Shown here one piece after another: positions 11,243-22,972 of a stretch of DNA of 64,000 nucleotides. The notes below the pieces were generated by a model. It made no database searches. It was not told the origin of the DNA and saw only the letters and a list, made by a program, of their open reading frames with translations. Origin of the DNA: Cryptomeria japonica (Eukaryota > Streptophyta > Pinopsida > Cupressales > Cupressaceae); NCBI RefSeq assembly GCF_030272615.1, contig NC_081409.1:911173330-911237329 (forward strand), given 5' to 3'. The position numbers and the translations under genes are program-made. The number at the start of each line of letters is the position of its first letter. Position 1 is the first letter of the stretch.

Positions 11243-13510
11243 TTGTTTTTGTTATTTTCTGAATTGTTCGTATTGAGCTCTAGTCCAAACTAGCATGTGA
11301 TTGTTTCAAAAAATTTCTTAAGTTTTGACCTTCTAAAAACAACTCAATAGGTGATTATTGGTTTAGGAAGGTACGATTTGTTGATTTTACCACTGTTGTT
11401 GGTTCTTTGTGATAAAGTGTCTCTTTGTTGAAAAGAACGTCCTTGCAAAATTTCTCTGTCAAATTCTGTCCCGCAGCCATGTAAATAGTGATGAATACGG
11501 TGTAGGAATGTCCTATGTTTTAACAAGATCTTGCGATTGATATACAAGAATATTATCCTTTTCTGAGTAGCTTTATAACTGGGCTTTCTTTTCTTAAGGC
11601 GATATTTAAAAATCGTATTAGCATATGATAGTTTACAAGTTTGTTTGATTCCAATGTGAGTGCAACTCTGATTTTGATATAACCTAGGTTCAAAATAGGA
11701 ATGATATATCCAAGATAATAAACACAAGGTGGATTGATCAATTTTCGTGATAGAGGATTTGATATATCCTGATGAGAAACTGATAATGATGTTGATTTTT
11801 GCACTTAAGATGTTTGAATCACTAGCTTGTTGATTGTTTTATGCTTATGGAAACCTTTTGGAAATAGCATGTTGGATTGGTAACCCAGTTATCGAACTAG
11901 TTTGAAGATGTGTAATAGTTTAAAGACAATTCTACTCAAAAAGTGTTTTGATACGGACTTTGAAATTTTAGTTTGATATGCTCTGTCTCAGATGTGAGAA
12001 AGCATTTGTGCTAACTTTTGGTCAAAAGTGCAAACTTATGGGACAAATACGCTACTTTGTTGCTTAAAAGCGTTGTTCTGGTTGTGTTTCAAGGATTTTT
12101 TAAATTTTTTCCAGCAAGTTGTTAGATTTTTGCTCATTTTTAGATGATGATTTTCTTCAATTTTTTACTATTCTGAGCATGTTATAGACATAGAAGACAC
12201 AATGTTTGAAAAAAAAAAATGCATAAGAAAGTACAAATCCTATGGCAGGCTGAGACAATAATTGTTGAATCTCACATGGGGTTTTCCCCGAGGCTACGCT
12301 ATTTAGAGTGGATATTTAGATGCTTGACCCCACTGGCTCCACCCTCGACACTCACTTCTCTGGGGCAACCAAGCACCAGTTTCCATGAAAACTCCCCATG
12401 GCAAACTTTATATCTCTACTAGGAATCGTATGTGTGTGAGCCGCTTCAGAGGTCCGACCTCCTGCGCCAACAATTAGAAGAATTTTGGCAACTAGTACAA
12501 GTGGTTTTTAGTAAAGGCTTTCGGTCATGTGGCCATACATGTGACACTTTCGGCTTTGTAAATACAAAGGTTCCCATCTTATAGAGGTTATGCTCCATAG
12601 GGTTCATGGGGAAACATAGTGTCGGTATGAACTTATCAGCACATGTTGTTTGTGACTTTCACGATTTATTTAGAGTGGATCGGAAGGACTCGGTATTATC
12701 TCGTTTCCACTTTGGGCTGTTTCCCTCTCACTGGCCCCCTCAAGGAAGCTCGGGAAGGAAAACCCTCTAAAGGTTACACATAAAAGAGAGTAGGTCTAGT
12801 TTTCTGATCACCGTATGAGGGTGAGAGAATACTTACCTACTACTTCATCAAGCACATAAAACACAAGTTTATTTTAGCCCTCTAAAATCTATGTGCAACT
12901 ACTTTAAAGAAGTCACTCAAAATGCAAGTTGCATGCTATCAATTTATCCCTTAGTTAAGCTAAATGAGCAAGATATGATGCGTTACTTTCCAAAATAAAA
13001 CTCCTACTTAACTACGTGAGGAAATGCATGAAATTTGTTTTAAAACAATCCTGCACATAGATATGTTAGTAATTTGAAATTTTTAGTTCTTGGACATTCG
13101 GACCTGCAGAAAAAGTTTGTTAGTTGCAAATAAAAGCGCTATCCTAGCAAATGCATTGTCTTCCACTTCAAAAGCGCTGACCTAGAGAACAAAAGCGTGA
13201 ACCTGCGATACGAAAGCGCTGCTCTATGGACTAAAATGTGAGAATTCACAGACAAAAGCGCTAACCGAAATGACAAATTTCATTGAATCTCAAAGACAAA
13301 AACACTAATCTAAGAATCAAATGCGTTGATTTGCCAACAAAAGCACTAACCTAAATGCCAAATGCGCTAACCTGCGAGACAAAAGTGCTAATCTATTAAA
13401 TAAAAGCGTTGTTAGAACTCACGCAGGCATGAATCTGGATTACAAATGTGTTAAAATTGTGCTTGCGAGAACTAGACAGGATATTAGAAAGATATATGCG
13501 AGGCTCCAGC
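11243..13510 (-). other. GYP1 5' leader
   Basis: About 2.3 kb between primer site and gag have no supportable ORF. The leader contains a degenerate tandem array built on AAAAGCGCT (main block 13128-13413, a smaller block about 11996-12075). Between 12280 and 12790 there is a GC-richer stretch with short direct and inverted repeats that could fold. Long, repeat-bearing untranslated regions are typical of the Tat lineage. Confidence 0.6.
13128..13413. repeat. AAAAGCGCT degenerate tandem array in GYP1 leader
   Basis: About 14 units of 18-25 bp have the form (A)CAAAAGCGCTAACCTGCGAG. They vary in the core (AAAAGCGCT, AAATGCGCT, AAAAGCACT, AAAAGTGCT, AAAAGCGTT). Most of the differences are C to T or G to A. 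Each unit ends in a C-rich CTAACCT-like word. Similar units (CAAAAGTGC, AAATACGCTA, TTAAAAGCGTT) recur at about 11996-12075. Confidence 0.75.
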
Positions 13511-13528
13511 CCCACGGTGGGCACCAAA
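13511..13528 (-). promoter_or_regulatory. GYP1 primer-binding site
   Basis: Minus-strand TGGTGCCCACCGTGGGGC begins three to five bases inside the LTR end (TCAACACA). A TGG start abutting the LTR is expected of a tRNA-complementary site. I cannot assign the tRNA from memory with confidence. Confidence 0.7.
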
Positions 13529-13529
13529 A

Positions 13530-15779
13530 TGTGTTGACTTGAATTTCATCATCAGAATACTACGTGTAGCATATTAGTTTCACAAAATACAAAGGAAATA
13601 CTACAGGAAATCCAAACTCAACCAATGAAACTACATGAAATGAATATAAAATAAAAACCATATTATTACCTTCATGATTTAAGTCTCATTGTGTCCTAAC
13701 TCCACTGTTCCTGGTTGCAGATGATTTGCTCTCAGACAAGAACTGATAGCTTCCAAGATGGCATATGAAGAATGGATTGATAACTGATAGTTAACTGATA
13801 CTATGATATGCAATGCAAATGATTTAAAGCAAAATGATTATGCTAAATTGCTAAATTGCTTCAAGGTAAAACTCACGGATGCATAAGTTTACTCGAATTG
13901 TTAACTTGAAGACTAACTCTTTCTCAACTCAAACTCCTACTTTTATAGACTTTTGAGAGGATAAGATGATGTGTCTTGGATCAACCGTCATGATCAGATT
14001 TGCAAATTTGGATGGTTATGAACAAAGGTGAAGGTTGAAAGAAAAGGGGAAGGAGAAGACAAGTGTCACTCATCTCACCTTGATTGGGTTGCTGACTGAG
14101 GGAATCTAGGGATGGTTGGACAAGATTTAGGCATGAGAGGACAAGTGGACTCAAGTCCTTCCCAAGATATAGGGATGTTGGAGAGAATATAGAAGAAGGT
14201 TAAGAAATATGTGTACATACACAATATTTCATTTATTTTGGAAGTTGGAGATAAGTGGATAATAAATGTTTTATTTATTTTAATTTTGTTGAATTAATTT
14301 AGCCACATGATGGATGAGTTGGCAAAGGAAAGATGAAGCGGAGATGGAAGATGAGTTGGAAAAGGGGTTAAATAATTAATATTTGAGATTATAGGATAGA
14401 AGAATAACCATTAAATGTTAGATATTTAATTGATTGATTAGAGGAATAAGATAAATTAATTAATTAATAAAATGTTTCAATTAAATTAATTAATAGAAAG
14501 AAATGAAATGAATTAAGTAAATTAATCTTTTCAAATTAACTATATAATAAAAGAATAATTTTTAGATAAATATAAAATATTTATTTAATTGCTCATAGCC
14601 ATTTTTATGTGTATACAAATTGCATTCTTAGTTAAAATGAATTGTATATAAAACTTGAAGTAGAAGTACATTTATAGAAATGACCAAGCTTTGTAAGGTC
14701 AAATATAACCCTAATTACCCAATATATGGTCAAATAAGTTATAAAATGTTTAATATCATAAAGAAAGAGATAATCATATGAGAAGAGGATAATTGACATA
14801 TTATAAAATGGTGTAATTGAAAGGAACTACATAGAGAGATGATGCTTGTAGATGATTCTTGACTTGTGAGGTTGGATCATTAACTTCTACAAAAGGAACC
14901 TAAAACTTGGAACCTATGGTTCCAAGTTATTGTTAGGGCTCAAGGTCCAATAAGAAAAAGGGAAAGAACAGGAAGTTGTTGGATCACATGAGGAAACATG
15001 AATTTAGAACTACGAAGTATGGTTTTTAAGTTCCAACCCATAATTGAGGTTTGAAAGGAAAGGATGGGATGCATACTAGGGGTTGAGGATGAAAGAGAAC
15101 TTGGAATCAAAATTCTAGGTTTTGCATTCCAACTCCCTTTTGAGACCCATGGTTTGAAAAGAACATGAATGCAGGTTGTGAACTATAGGGGAAAACTTAG
15201 ACTTGAAACATAAGTTTCCAAGTGTGTGATGGGTCCTAACATATGGCATGAACAAATGTAAGAGGATATTGAAAGGGGAAGTTAAATGAGTGGTAGAGAG
15301 GACTAGGGAACATGAACTTGAACCTTTAGGTTCTAGGTCCATATTGGGGCTTGAGACCTAGTGAGAACCAACATAATATAGATGGGACTCAAAGAGAAGA
15401 GAGGAACAAAGGAACATGAATAGGTCCAAAGTCACTATTGAACCTCATGACTCCATAGGGAACTAAATCACTTAAAATGAAGGTGAAGAGGGATCTTGAA
15501 CGAAGAATCCAAAGAGATAGTATATTTAGGGACAAGCCCAAAAACACCACAACGAGGCCAAACAAAAGTTCGATGGTCACAAAATAACCCACTTACAACT
15601 TTTACAAAATGATTTTATGATTAGACATTGAAATAGTACCTCCATAAACACTTCAACACAAGGGGTCCCAACTGGAGATGTCTTAGATAGGTTATCAACG
15701 ATGGGTGAGATGGGGCCATATGTATAATATGGGAATGGAGAATAGAAAAAAAGAGACACGTTAAAATAGGGTGCCAACA
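13530..15779 (-). repeat. GYP1 5' LTR
   Basis: The left end is set by the primer site. On the plus strand the LTR begins TGTGTTGAC, or TGTTGAC two bases later. The right end is placed at GGTGCCAACA (15779), because the minus-strand start TGTTGGCACCCTA resembles the start of the GYP2 LTR (TGTGGCATCCTA) and mirrors the other end (TGTTG/CAACA). No second LTR is in the window, so the right end is a proposal. The candidate TSD is CATGG at 15780-15784. U3 is AT-rich, with many TTAATTAA-like words at 14380-14600. Confidence 0.6.
13941..13947 (-). promoter_or_regulatory. GYP1 LTR TATA box
   Basis: Minus-strand TATAAAA within GTCTATAAAAGTAGG divides the LTR into a long U3 (about 1.8 kb) and an R-U5 of about 0.4 kb. 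Transcription would start about 30 bases further left. Confidence 0.6.
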
Positions 15780-16881
15780 CATGGCTAAGAATGTTCACTT
15801 ACTTTGAAATGCATGCCCATGCTAGAATTTAAATGCAACTCAAAGTGGGGGCAAAATACAATGGTGAAATTTGCATGCCCATGCAAATTCCCACTAGTTT
15901 TGGGTCGATTTTGACATAATGCTTTAGTACACCGAGATAAAGACAAGTGATAAAATATTATGGCAACTGACTCTCTCCACGATCTTTAATCCATCCCCAT
16001 TTATTCCTACTTTCGCATATTTCTTTTCATGTGACCTTATCCTAATCCCATTTTCACCCATTTTATGCCACAACTAATTTGTAGTCACAAGATTGTCTTC
16101 GCAATTGCAAACTCATCTTATCTCAATTTAAAGCTATATCTTTCCCATCTCCAACCTTCCTACCTAAAATTGACTCACATATATTTGACTTCAATTCAAC
16201 ACATTCATTTCTTCACCCAAACTAATTTATGCTTAGCATGTATCCATCTTATAAAATTAGGGATAAAACTATAAAACCATATATTTCTTTTCCGCAATAC
16301 AATATTTACTCTAGAAGATAAAGCTTGTTGGGCACGCCTTTGACAAAACACTGAAATTTTTTAATGACATTTTAGAATTAGGAAACAAAAAAATTCTAGA
16401 ATTTTGTTTTCCAATAATAAAACTGGAAGCAATATAGAAAGTCTAGCTTTGATTGCGTGGGCAACTAACCCAATAAAAAACTAACCATACCCAAGTCTAA
16501 CTATAGGAGGAACCGCCAAAAAAGTCAATATTAGTTATCAATGTGAGGCAAAGCCCAGCCGAATAGAAGCTTCTGTACATCTGGTTAGTATGGTCTTCCC
16601 AAGTAAATTAGTCTAATTATTGTACAAAAGTCTAGTACTTCTAGAAGGCCGAGAAGATAAAAATTTTAGATTTATTTGCAATCCGTTTTCCACGTAACAA
16701 ACAAAATTATGACCCAATCTTCATCCTACTGGTGGTCATATAGCCGCTGTCTTTGATGATTTCAAATGTGTCTGAGAAGCGAACAAAGAGGACTTCTAGC
16801 AGGGAGGAGGAGAGGATATATACAGGGTCTGAAAGGGTAGAGAACATATAGATATATTCAGTGAGTATATGACAATTATTG
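15780..16881. other. Flank upstream of the host gene
   Basis: AT-rich DNA without a gene. GCATGCCCATGC-like words at about 15810 and 15880 form a short imperfect direct repeat. The last 300 bp probably include the promoter of the gene at 16882: a TATATACA word lies near 16815-16822, with a GA-rich stretch (about 16790-16810) just before it. Confidence 0.45.
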
Positions 16882-18129
16882 ATGCGGTGTGGAAGAATAT
16901 CAGTGGAGGGGGAAGCAGAAGAAGTGATTTCTCCCAAGCCCAGACAGAGGAAGAGATCTCATGGGAAGAAATCTTCTAATCCCTTTTCTGGTGTTGGCCT
17001 TGATAAGTTTGCCAGTTTGAATGCAGAGCTCTCTGCAAAAAGGGAGTATGTTGCTAGGAAGACAGGCACCCCTGAGTCCATGGTGAGGTTTGTGTATACC
17101 AGCAAAGGATGGGTGCCTGTTGTTGTCAGGCAGAGGCATGGTGGGGGGGTTTCAGGCAAGCCAGGGACCAGAGCAGAGCAGAAGATGCAGAGGAAGGAGA
17201 ATCATGGGACTAGGCCAAAGGAGGAGGATAGGAGAGGTGATGATGTGAAGGTCAAGGGTGATGAAATTGAAGGGCATGGGAATGGTGCAGATGGATCTGC
17301 AATCAGTCAAGAGAGTGAAGTTGTGAGTATGATGCCATGGTGGTCTGGGTATGTGAAGACAACTGCTTTTGGGGTGCTGACTGTGAGTGCTATCATGGTC
17401 AGAAAGTCTGCAGGTCCTGCAGCAGCCATGGCTGTGGTTATGGTGGTGGGTTACCTGCAGAAGAGGTGGCTTGGTGGTGTCTTGTGCATGAAGAGATTCA
17501 TAAACTCTGGGATCTCCTATTTCTCTGAGCTTTTTCTGCACTGGAAGAAAACCCCAGATGTTGAAAGGATGCCCTTGAGTTTGCCTGAACAAGAAATCCA
17601 GCAACCTCTGGCATCTCCACAGCACAAGATGATCGTTAGTAAAAAGGTTCCTAAAGGGGGGCCTCTGCTTTGCTTCAGTGCACCCTGCAGCCCTAGACAG
17701 AGAGGGCATGCTAATGCTGCCTTCTCTGCACCCCTCAAGAGTTTGGAAGTCAATACCCAACTGGAGAGTAAGGTCCCTGTACCTAGTAAGGGCCAGGAGA
17801 TCAATGCCCAACAGTATGGTAAGATAGTTAATCATAATGATAAGGGTAAGATGGGAATTGATAAGGATAAGAAGAAGTTTGGAAGGATTTTGTCCTTGGA
17901 TAGTCAGCCAACGAATTCAATCAGATTACACAAGGCAGAGAGTTTTGTGAGGAGGAGGAAGGCAGGAAGGAGAGCCATTGATGCCACCATTGGTGCCTCT
18001 GTGATGATTGTTATTCTCTTCTTTCTGATTGCCTATGGCAGGATCTCTGCAATCTTCTTCACATCTGCTTGGTGGTATGTGCTTCCAAATCTCAGAACTG
18101 GTAATTCTAATAGAAGAGCAGATTGCTAA
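16882..18129 (+). CDS. Predicted membrane protein with ZCF37-like N-terminal block
   Basis: A single uninterrupted 415-codon frame, markedly GC-richer than its surroundings, is the only convincing host gene here. I start it at the ATG at 16882; the codon before it is TTG and cannot serve in a plant. Residues 1-32 are basic (PKPRQRKRSHGKK). Residues about 33-83 read NPFSGVGLDKFASL, AELSAKREYV and MVRFVYTSKGWVPVVV, which resembles the plant ZCF37-type unknown-function family as I remember it. Residues about 90-145 are charged and disordered. About 151-192 are hydrophobic (YVKTTAFGVLTVSAIMV, AAAMAVVMVVGYL), then comes a Ser/Pro-rich stretch with CFSAPCSPRQRG. About 364-403 form a strong C-terminal membrane segment (ATIGASVMIVILFFLIAYG). 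No signal peptide is visible. The function is unknown, and the membrane topology is inference. Confidence 0.78.
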   Translation: MRCGRISVEGEAEEVISPKPRQRKRSHGKKSSNPFSGVGLDKFASLNAELSAKREYVARKTGTPESMVRFVYTSKGWVPVVVRQRHGGGVSGKPGTRAEQKMQRKENHGTRPKEEDRRGDDVKVKGDEIEGHGNGADGSAISQESEVVSMMPWWSGYVKTTAFGVLTVSAIMVRKSAGPAAAMAVVMVVGYLQKRWLGGVLCMKRFINSGISYFSELFLHWKKTPDVERMPLSLPEQEIQQPLASPQHKMIVSKKVPKGGPLLCFSAPCSPRQRGHANAAFSAPLKSLEVNTQLESKVPVPSKGQEINAQQYGKIVNHNDKGKMGIDKDKKKFGRILSLDSQPTNSIRLHKAESFVRRRKAGRRAIDATIGASVMIVILFFLIAYGRISAIFFTSAWWYVLPNLRTGNSNRRADC

Positions 18130-18771
18130 TGGATTCTGATCTGGAAGAAGGTTGTCATGGATGAATTGACTTGCTTCACAGCAGATGTATCATGTGATTG
18201 CAGTATACATAGGTCTCTGTTGTGCAAGGATTCAGTCAATATGAGATGTCTTAGGGAAAAGAGATCTTGATTTCTGAAGACATGTGAATCATATTTCTTG
18301 ATTTTCAGAGTTATTCTGTGTTGGTGCCCTCTAGTTTGGGGATTGATAATGAGCTGAATTGTGAAGAAACCCCTAATTGGATGCATCTCCAGTGGTTTTT
18401 GGAGTTCTCTAAAGCTTTGTTAATGGTGTGCAGAGGTTAAATTTGATTGTTATTCAAGCCAAAAGGATAAATTGAATATAGTCAGTAGATGGTTGCAGAA
18501 AAGCAGCCACAACACTCGCAAAAAAAAATCTGCTGTAAATATCCTTTGAGTGTATTTGTCACATTCCTACATGCCTAATTTGCACTGATAAAAAAACCAA
18601 AATAAAATTGCAAGTTTCGCATATGGAAGAAGTCATGTGAAATTTTGATAATTGTTCAGTTATTTTAATAGTGGTACCATGTGGGGGTGTTGTAGTTTTT
18701 TTTTCAATTGAATAAATGCAGATTATAAATATCTTTATTGTCAGTCTTGTGGGGTGTAGTAGCAGTAAATA
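18130..18771 (+). other. 3' flank and likely polyadenylation region of the host gene
   Basis: No ORF of interest. T-rich tracts and an AATAAA at 18711-18716, about 580 bases after the stop, could serve as the poly(A) signal. A weaker TAAATAATG lies near 18765, just before the minisatellite. Confidence 0.4.
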
Positions 18772-19215
18772 ATGCAATGATATTATGAGTTGAAAAGTTT
18801 CAACTATATAAAATGTGAGAGATCTTTTTTTCCCATTATTAGTGTAGTAGTTATTAATAAAGATGCATTGATGTTATGGATTGGAAAGTTTCTTTTCATT
18901 TTATAAAGGGTTAGATATGTTTTATTTTCTGCATTGATGTTATGGATTGGAAAGTTTCTTTTCATTTATAATGGGTTAGATATGTTTTATTTTCTGCATT
19001 GATGTTATGCATTGATGTTATGGATTGGAAAGTTTCTTTTCATTTATCATGGGTTAGATATGTTTTATTTTCTTTCTTATATAAATATTTTTTTTTCCAT
19101 TATTAGTGTAGTAGTTATTAATAAAGATGCAATGATGTTATGGATTGGAAAGTTTCTTTTTGTTTATAATGGGTTAGATATATTTTATTTTCTTTCTTAT
19201 ATAAATATTGTCTTT
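18772..19215. repeat. Minisatellite with two nested unit types
   Basis: A unit of about 65 bp beginning GCATTGATGTTATGGATTGG and ending GGTTAGATATGTTTTATTTTCT-like sequence is repeated at about 18863-18930, 18931-18995, 19009-19073 and 19129-19193. A 13-bp stub of the unit precedes the third copy. A second unit (CATTATTAGTGTAGTAGTTA and following, about 40 bp) occurs at about 18833 and 19098, so the array also has a higher-order period. ORFs such as 19012-19224 only reflect the repeats. Confidence 0.8.
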
Positions 19216-22200
19216 TTTATATAGATAATTATTTTTTAATATCGACAATTAATATAATAATAAAAATAATGTTAATTTTTTTATTTTTATTTTTGACTTG
19301 ACATATAATGTCAAGTGATAAAAATTGTTAAGATATTCTTGCATATGTTAAAGTTTGTCACTAATCTTAACTTTTTTTATAAAAATTCAAATTTTTGTTA
19401 TTACAATAGAACAAACACAAGTCTCATTCTACACAACGAGATTCTATTTCTTCAAGATTTCGTTTCTTATGGAAAGACAAAAGAGATAAAATATAGCATT
19501 TCCATTGGGACCATCAAATCTACTTACAATAATCCAATCATGTAACGTTGTAGCAAGACAGACATATATAAATTCACTTAGAAATAATCCTACTATATTC
19601 CAAGCAATGTAACCATTCAAAATTAGCTACCTATGGACTAGATGAATCTTCATATTACCTCGAATTGTTTATGATTATCCATAATCTTATTTGTGGCTCT
19701 TAAATTTCTACATTCAACTTGAAAATGCTTGTCACAATGAATTTATCATCAATAAAAGTAGTCACAATCCCACTCAAACTATATGCTTATTTTGAAAAGT
19801 TAATCTTATTTGCCCTCCTCCAAACTCTAAATTATAATCTTATTTAATAGTTTTGTGTAGTCAATACCACTACCTCTTGCAATGTAAATATGATCTTGAG
19901 TTTGAGGAGAGATCGGTCAAGCAAAGAAATTATTAGACATAGGCAAGCTAGCAACTCTCTTCCATCTACAAGAGAAAATATCATACATCATAACAATAAT
20001 ATTGTTATACCGGTGAACAAGTCCCAATACAATTTTATTTTTTTAGATACATTGAGCATAGCCTTTATAATTTACTTGAAAATTATCGGGTATGGAGGCA
20101 AACATTATCATGAGTTGTGCAAAGGGTCATAAATTTTTATTCCCCTTTCATTGTCTTTCCCTATTTGAAATATTTTTAAGATGCGATTATGGAATGTTGT
20201 GAAGCTCGTTCTATCTCAATAGAATTGTGAGAACTATAGCCTTATATGACTTGCAACAATGTCAAAACATCGTAATCACAAAGAAATATGGATAGGGAAA
20301 AATTACTATGCATGATAAAGTTATGACAACAACATATATGTACCATACCTAGATAGGAGCTAGAAAATAGTCATATAATAGTAAACAAAAATAACAGACA
20401 CTACTAAGAGAAATAAGAGAGAAATGGATGTAAGGTAACATCTATAGAGAAGAAAAGAGAGATAATTGCATAGAAAGGTATGATTTGTAATGAGAACTAT
20501 ATGGATATGGTTTGATATAAGAAATGTATGACAAATACATTATGTTAATGGATACTTGATATGTATATGGCGAATAAGTATAAAACACAACACTAACATA
20601 GAAATAGCACAAATCATTAGTTTGTATTTTCTTGTCAACATTTGTTTCCATTGTTGGGACCCTAGTTGTTGTTGGTAAGGAGATATCAAAAACCAATGAG
20701 AGTGTTGTAGTTAAAACAATAGAGAAAAGGGTTATAGATGAGCATGGAAGCAATTATAGTGTGTAGTAGCACACATTAAGTCCCAACCCTTATGGGTGGG
20801 TAACAAGAGGGAGAGAGGGGTTTAGGAAACAAGGGTTGATAGATGGAATACAGGAAAATCTTGAAAAAAATAACTACTAAGGTAGATTTGGTTCGATCCA
20901 TTAAGGGTGAATAAAGGATTAATGTAAAATCACATGATTATTGAAGAGATTAAAATAACACATGTGATGATCATTGATGAAGAAAAACAATCGAACAAAC
21001 TTAGAGAGAGGAAATATACTAAAAAATTATTGAGAAGGATAGGGAAGCCTCATTGAAGTACACTTGGAAAGCCTCATTGGAATGCACCGAGAAAGAAACT
21101 ATTTAAATTTTGGAGAAGGCTAAATAAAAGGAACTAACATATATAATGACATTACTTGTTATTATCGATACATTAGAGTAGTTAATAATGTTGATAAGAA
21201 TAGAAAAAGAAAAATTGACAAGGTTACAAAATGAATTGATGAAGTTGATTAGGGAATGGCTTAGAAGTAGGAGTGCTTGAGCATTTACATTTTGACTTGA
21301 GAACCATATTTTGATCAATATCTATCACACCTAAAAGTTTGAGGGATTACTAAGTCCAATTTCATAATTAAAACCTTTGATTTTTAGTTTGGAAGGTTTG
21401 GATGATGTGGTGAGTAGAAATATGGCCCTACAAAAGAATAGAATGCTAGAAACCTCAAAACTATAAGAAAGGAAGGAAAGTGAAGGGAATAAAAAATAAA
21501 ATGAAATCTTCAATAATCTAGAATTTTCCATTGAAAATATAAAAGTATTTGAAGAAGGATACTATGCAAGTTTTATTAATGAAAACATATTAAATAATGA
21601 GGGATTTATTAGAAGACGTCCCCAAGATTGAAAAGACCCCATGAGAAGATGAGAATCTCAAATCAAGAGTAACCTCCCTATGTTGATTAAAGTGATAAAA
21701 CATTCCTTAAAAGAGATATATATAGTGGACCATATAGATGGAGGAAGAAGAATCAAGAAGGTATTTGGTGAGGGTGTGTGTGAAGACTTGGGAGAATATT
21801 TCTTAAAGATTGAATTATCTATATATAAGGGTAAAGTGACGAAATTGGTGAAATACAAAGAGGTTTTCAAGTGTGATATGAGTCTAAGAGTTTGAGGGAG
21901 GAAGGAACCAAGGGACTTAGGATAGAAAAGGAAAACAAAATGGAGAGTTAAGGCGAATCTTTAAGAAATAGAGATGGATTATAAGAACCCATATTGTAAA
22001 AACCGTGTTACTTGAAAGAACCCAATATAATACTACCATCTAATGGATCTAATTTATAGAAAATTGTGAGAGGTAAAACCACTATGGTATCCCAAAACAA
22101 GAGGCAAGAAAATCACTTGCAAAAACCAACACCTAAGATAATAGACAACCAACATACATGATAATAAAAATAAATATTTCAGATGGATGCAACATGGGCA

Positions 22201-22848
22201 CATAACCCATAGCCATTTAACTCTTATTCTTCTCAAATGCTTTGTATCTCTTTGACGACTCTTTGAATCATAAGAGAAACCCCTGACAACGTTGTTCCTT
22301 ATATGGTTCGCTAGTAGGCTCAAGTACCTAGTGTTTGAACCTTTTCTCTACTACAAATATAATAGCACAAAAATGTCACTAACAAATTTTCTTCAAACAC
22401 ACCAATGTCACATCAATAGATAAAACTCTACAAGTAATATCATATAATACAAATGGAATTAAATTAATGACCAACCATCGAGTATAATAATAAAGTAAAA
22501 TAGGAGTACCTTCAAGTACATCTTGATAATCAATATATACAAGGGGTCAAGGAATACAATCCCCATTAATAAGAATGAATACAATACACCTTGCAAGAAA
22601 CCACCAACTATACAAAATGATTCCATATAATAGACACCATAAATATATTTAAAGGACTCCAAGCTTAAATCTACAAGTTATTTCCTTCAAGCTTGTAAGA
22701 TCCTATTTTTTATTAGGAAAGGAATTGAACCCAACATTAGAGTAAGAACATTTCCTCCCATCTATTAGTCAAGGCAAAGAAGTATCCATCTATGGTCAAA
22801 AAGTTTGGGACTTACACTACTAGTGATTATCTAAGTATTCACTTAATT
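19216..22848. other. AT-rich intergenic DNA without recognisable genes
   Basis: Only short, unconvincing ORFs occur (for example 19890-20132, 21680-21895). Between about 21330 and 21895 the plus strand is rich in GAA/AAG codons and can be read as protein-like text with several stops; it may be a badly decayed gene or simple purine-rich sequence. I recognise no domain. The stretch ends at the target site of the 34-kb nested insertion. Confidence 0.5.
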
Positions 22849-22853
22849 CCTTT
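22849..22853. other. Target-site duplication CCTTT, left copy (GYP2)
   Basis: CCTTT directly precedes the TG of the left LTR of GYP2. The identical CCTTT follows the CA of its right LTR at 57040-57044, 34.2 kb away. Confidence 0.75.
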
Positions 22854-22972
22854 TGTAAATGGGAAAAAATTGAAATGGATGCTCTAGGGTTTCCACCCAA
22901 GGAATGAAAACCACTAGACATTTTTTTTTTTCAATTTGGGTCTTTACATTCAAAAGAGGACGGGGAATTCAC
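22854..22972 (-). repeat. GYP2 3' LTR, left fragment
   Basis: About 119 bp match 55861-55980 (shared words GCTCTAGGGTTTCCACCCAA and GGAATGAAAACCAC, then a T-run). The match stops where COP2 begins and resumes at 40212. The first bases differ from the other LTR by a gap of a few nucleotides. Confidence 0.8.
22968..22972. other. Target-site duplication TTCAC, left copy (COP2)
   Basis: TTCAC precedes the TGTTGGG start of COP2 and recurs at 40207-40211, directly after its 3' LTR. The uninterrupted GYP2 LTR has TTTAC at this place (near 55975), which confirms the insertion point. Confidence 0.88.

Larger units (their letters stand above)
2950..15779 (-). mobile_element. GYP1: Tat-type Ty3/gypsy retrotransposon, 3' LTR outside window
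   Basis: On the minus strand, right to left, I read a 5' LTR, a primer site, a 2.3-kb leader, gag, protease, a long linker, RT, RNase H and integrase. RT before integrase makes it Ty3/gypsy. The archaeal-type RNase H, the gag knuckle of the form CX2HX4GHXTXXC and the DGG protease motif place it in the Tat/Retand/Ogre group as I know it. COP1 interrupts its 3' UTR at about 2950, so the 3' LTR is beyond the left edge. All coding modules are broken by stops or frameshifts. Confidence 0.88.

Noticed and set aside
13128-13413. CRISPR-like spaced repeats
   Set aside because: Repeats are degenerate, the intervals are short and similar to each other, and the setting is the leader of a plant retrotransposon.
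3265-15870. Shared TTTTGCCCCCA words near 3265 and 15855 as an LTR pair of GYP1
   Set aside because: The words are in opposite orientations and the surrounding sequence does not match.
16879-16881. Start of the host gene at 16879
   Set aside because: The codon is TTG. A plant gene would start at the ATG at 16882.
17152-17835. 227-codon ORF on the minus strand opposite the host gene
   Set aside because: It is antisense to the longer, compositionally coherent 415-codon frame. Its His/Leu-rich text is what the reverse of that frame would give, and it has no recognisable domain.
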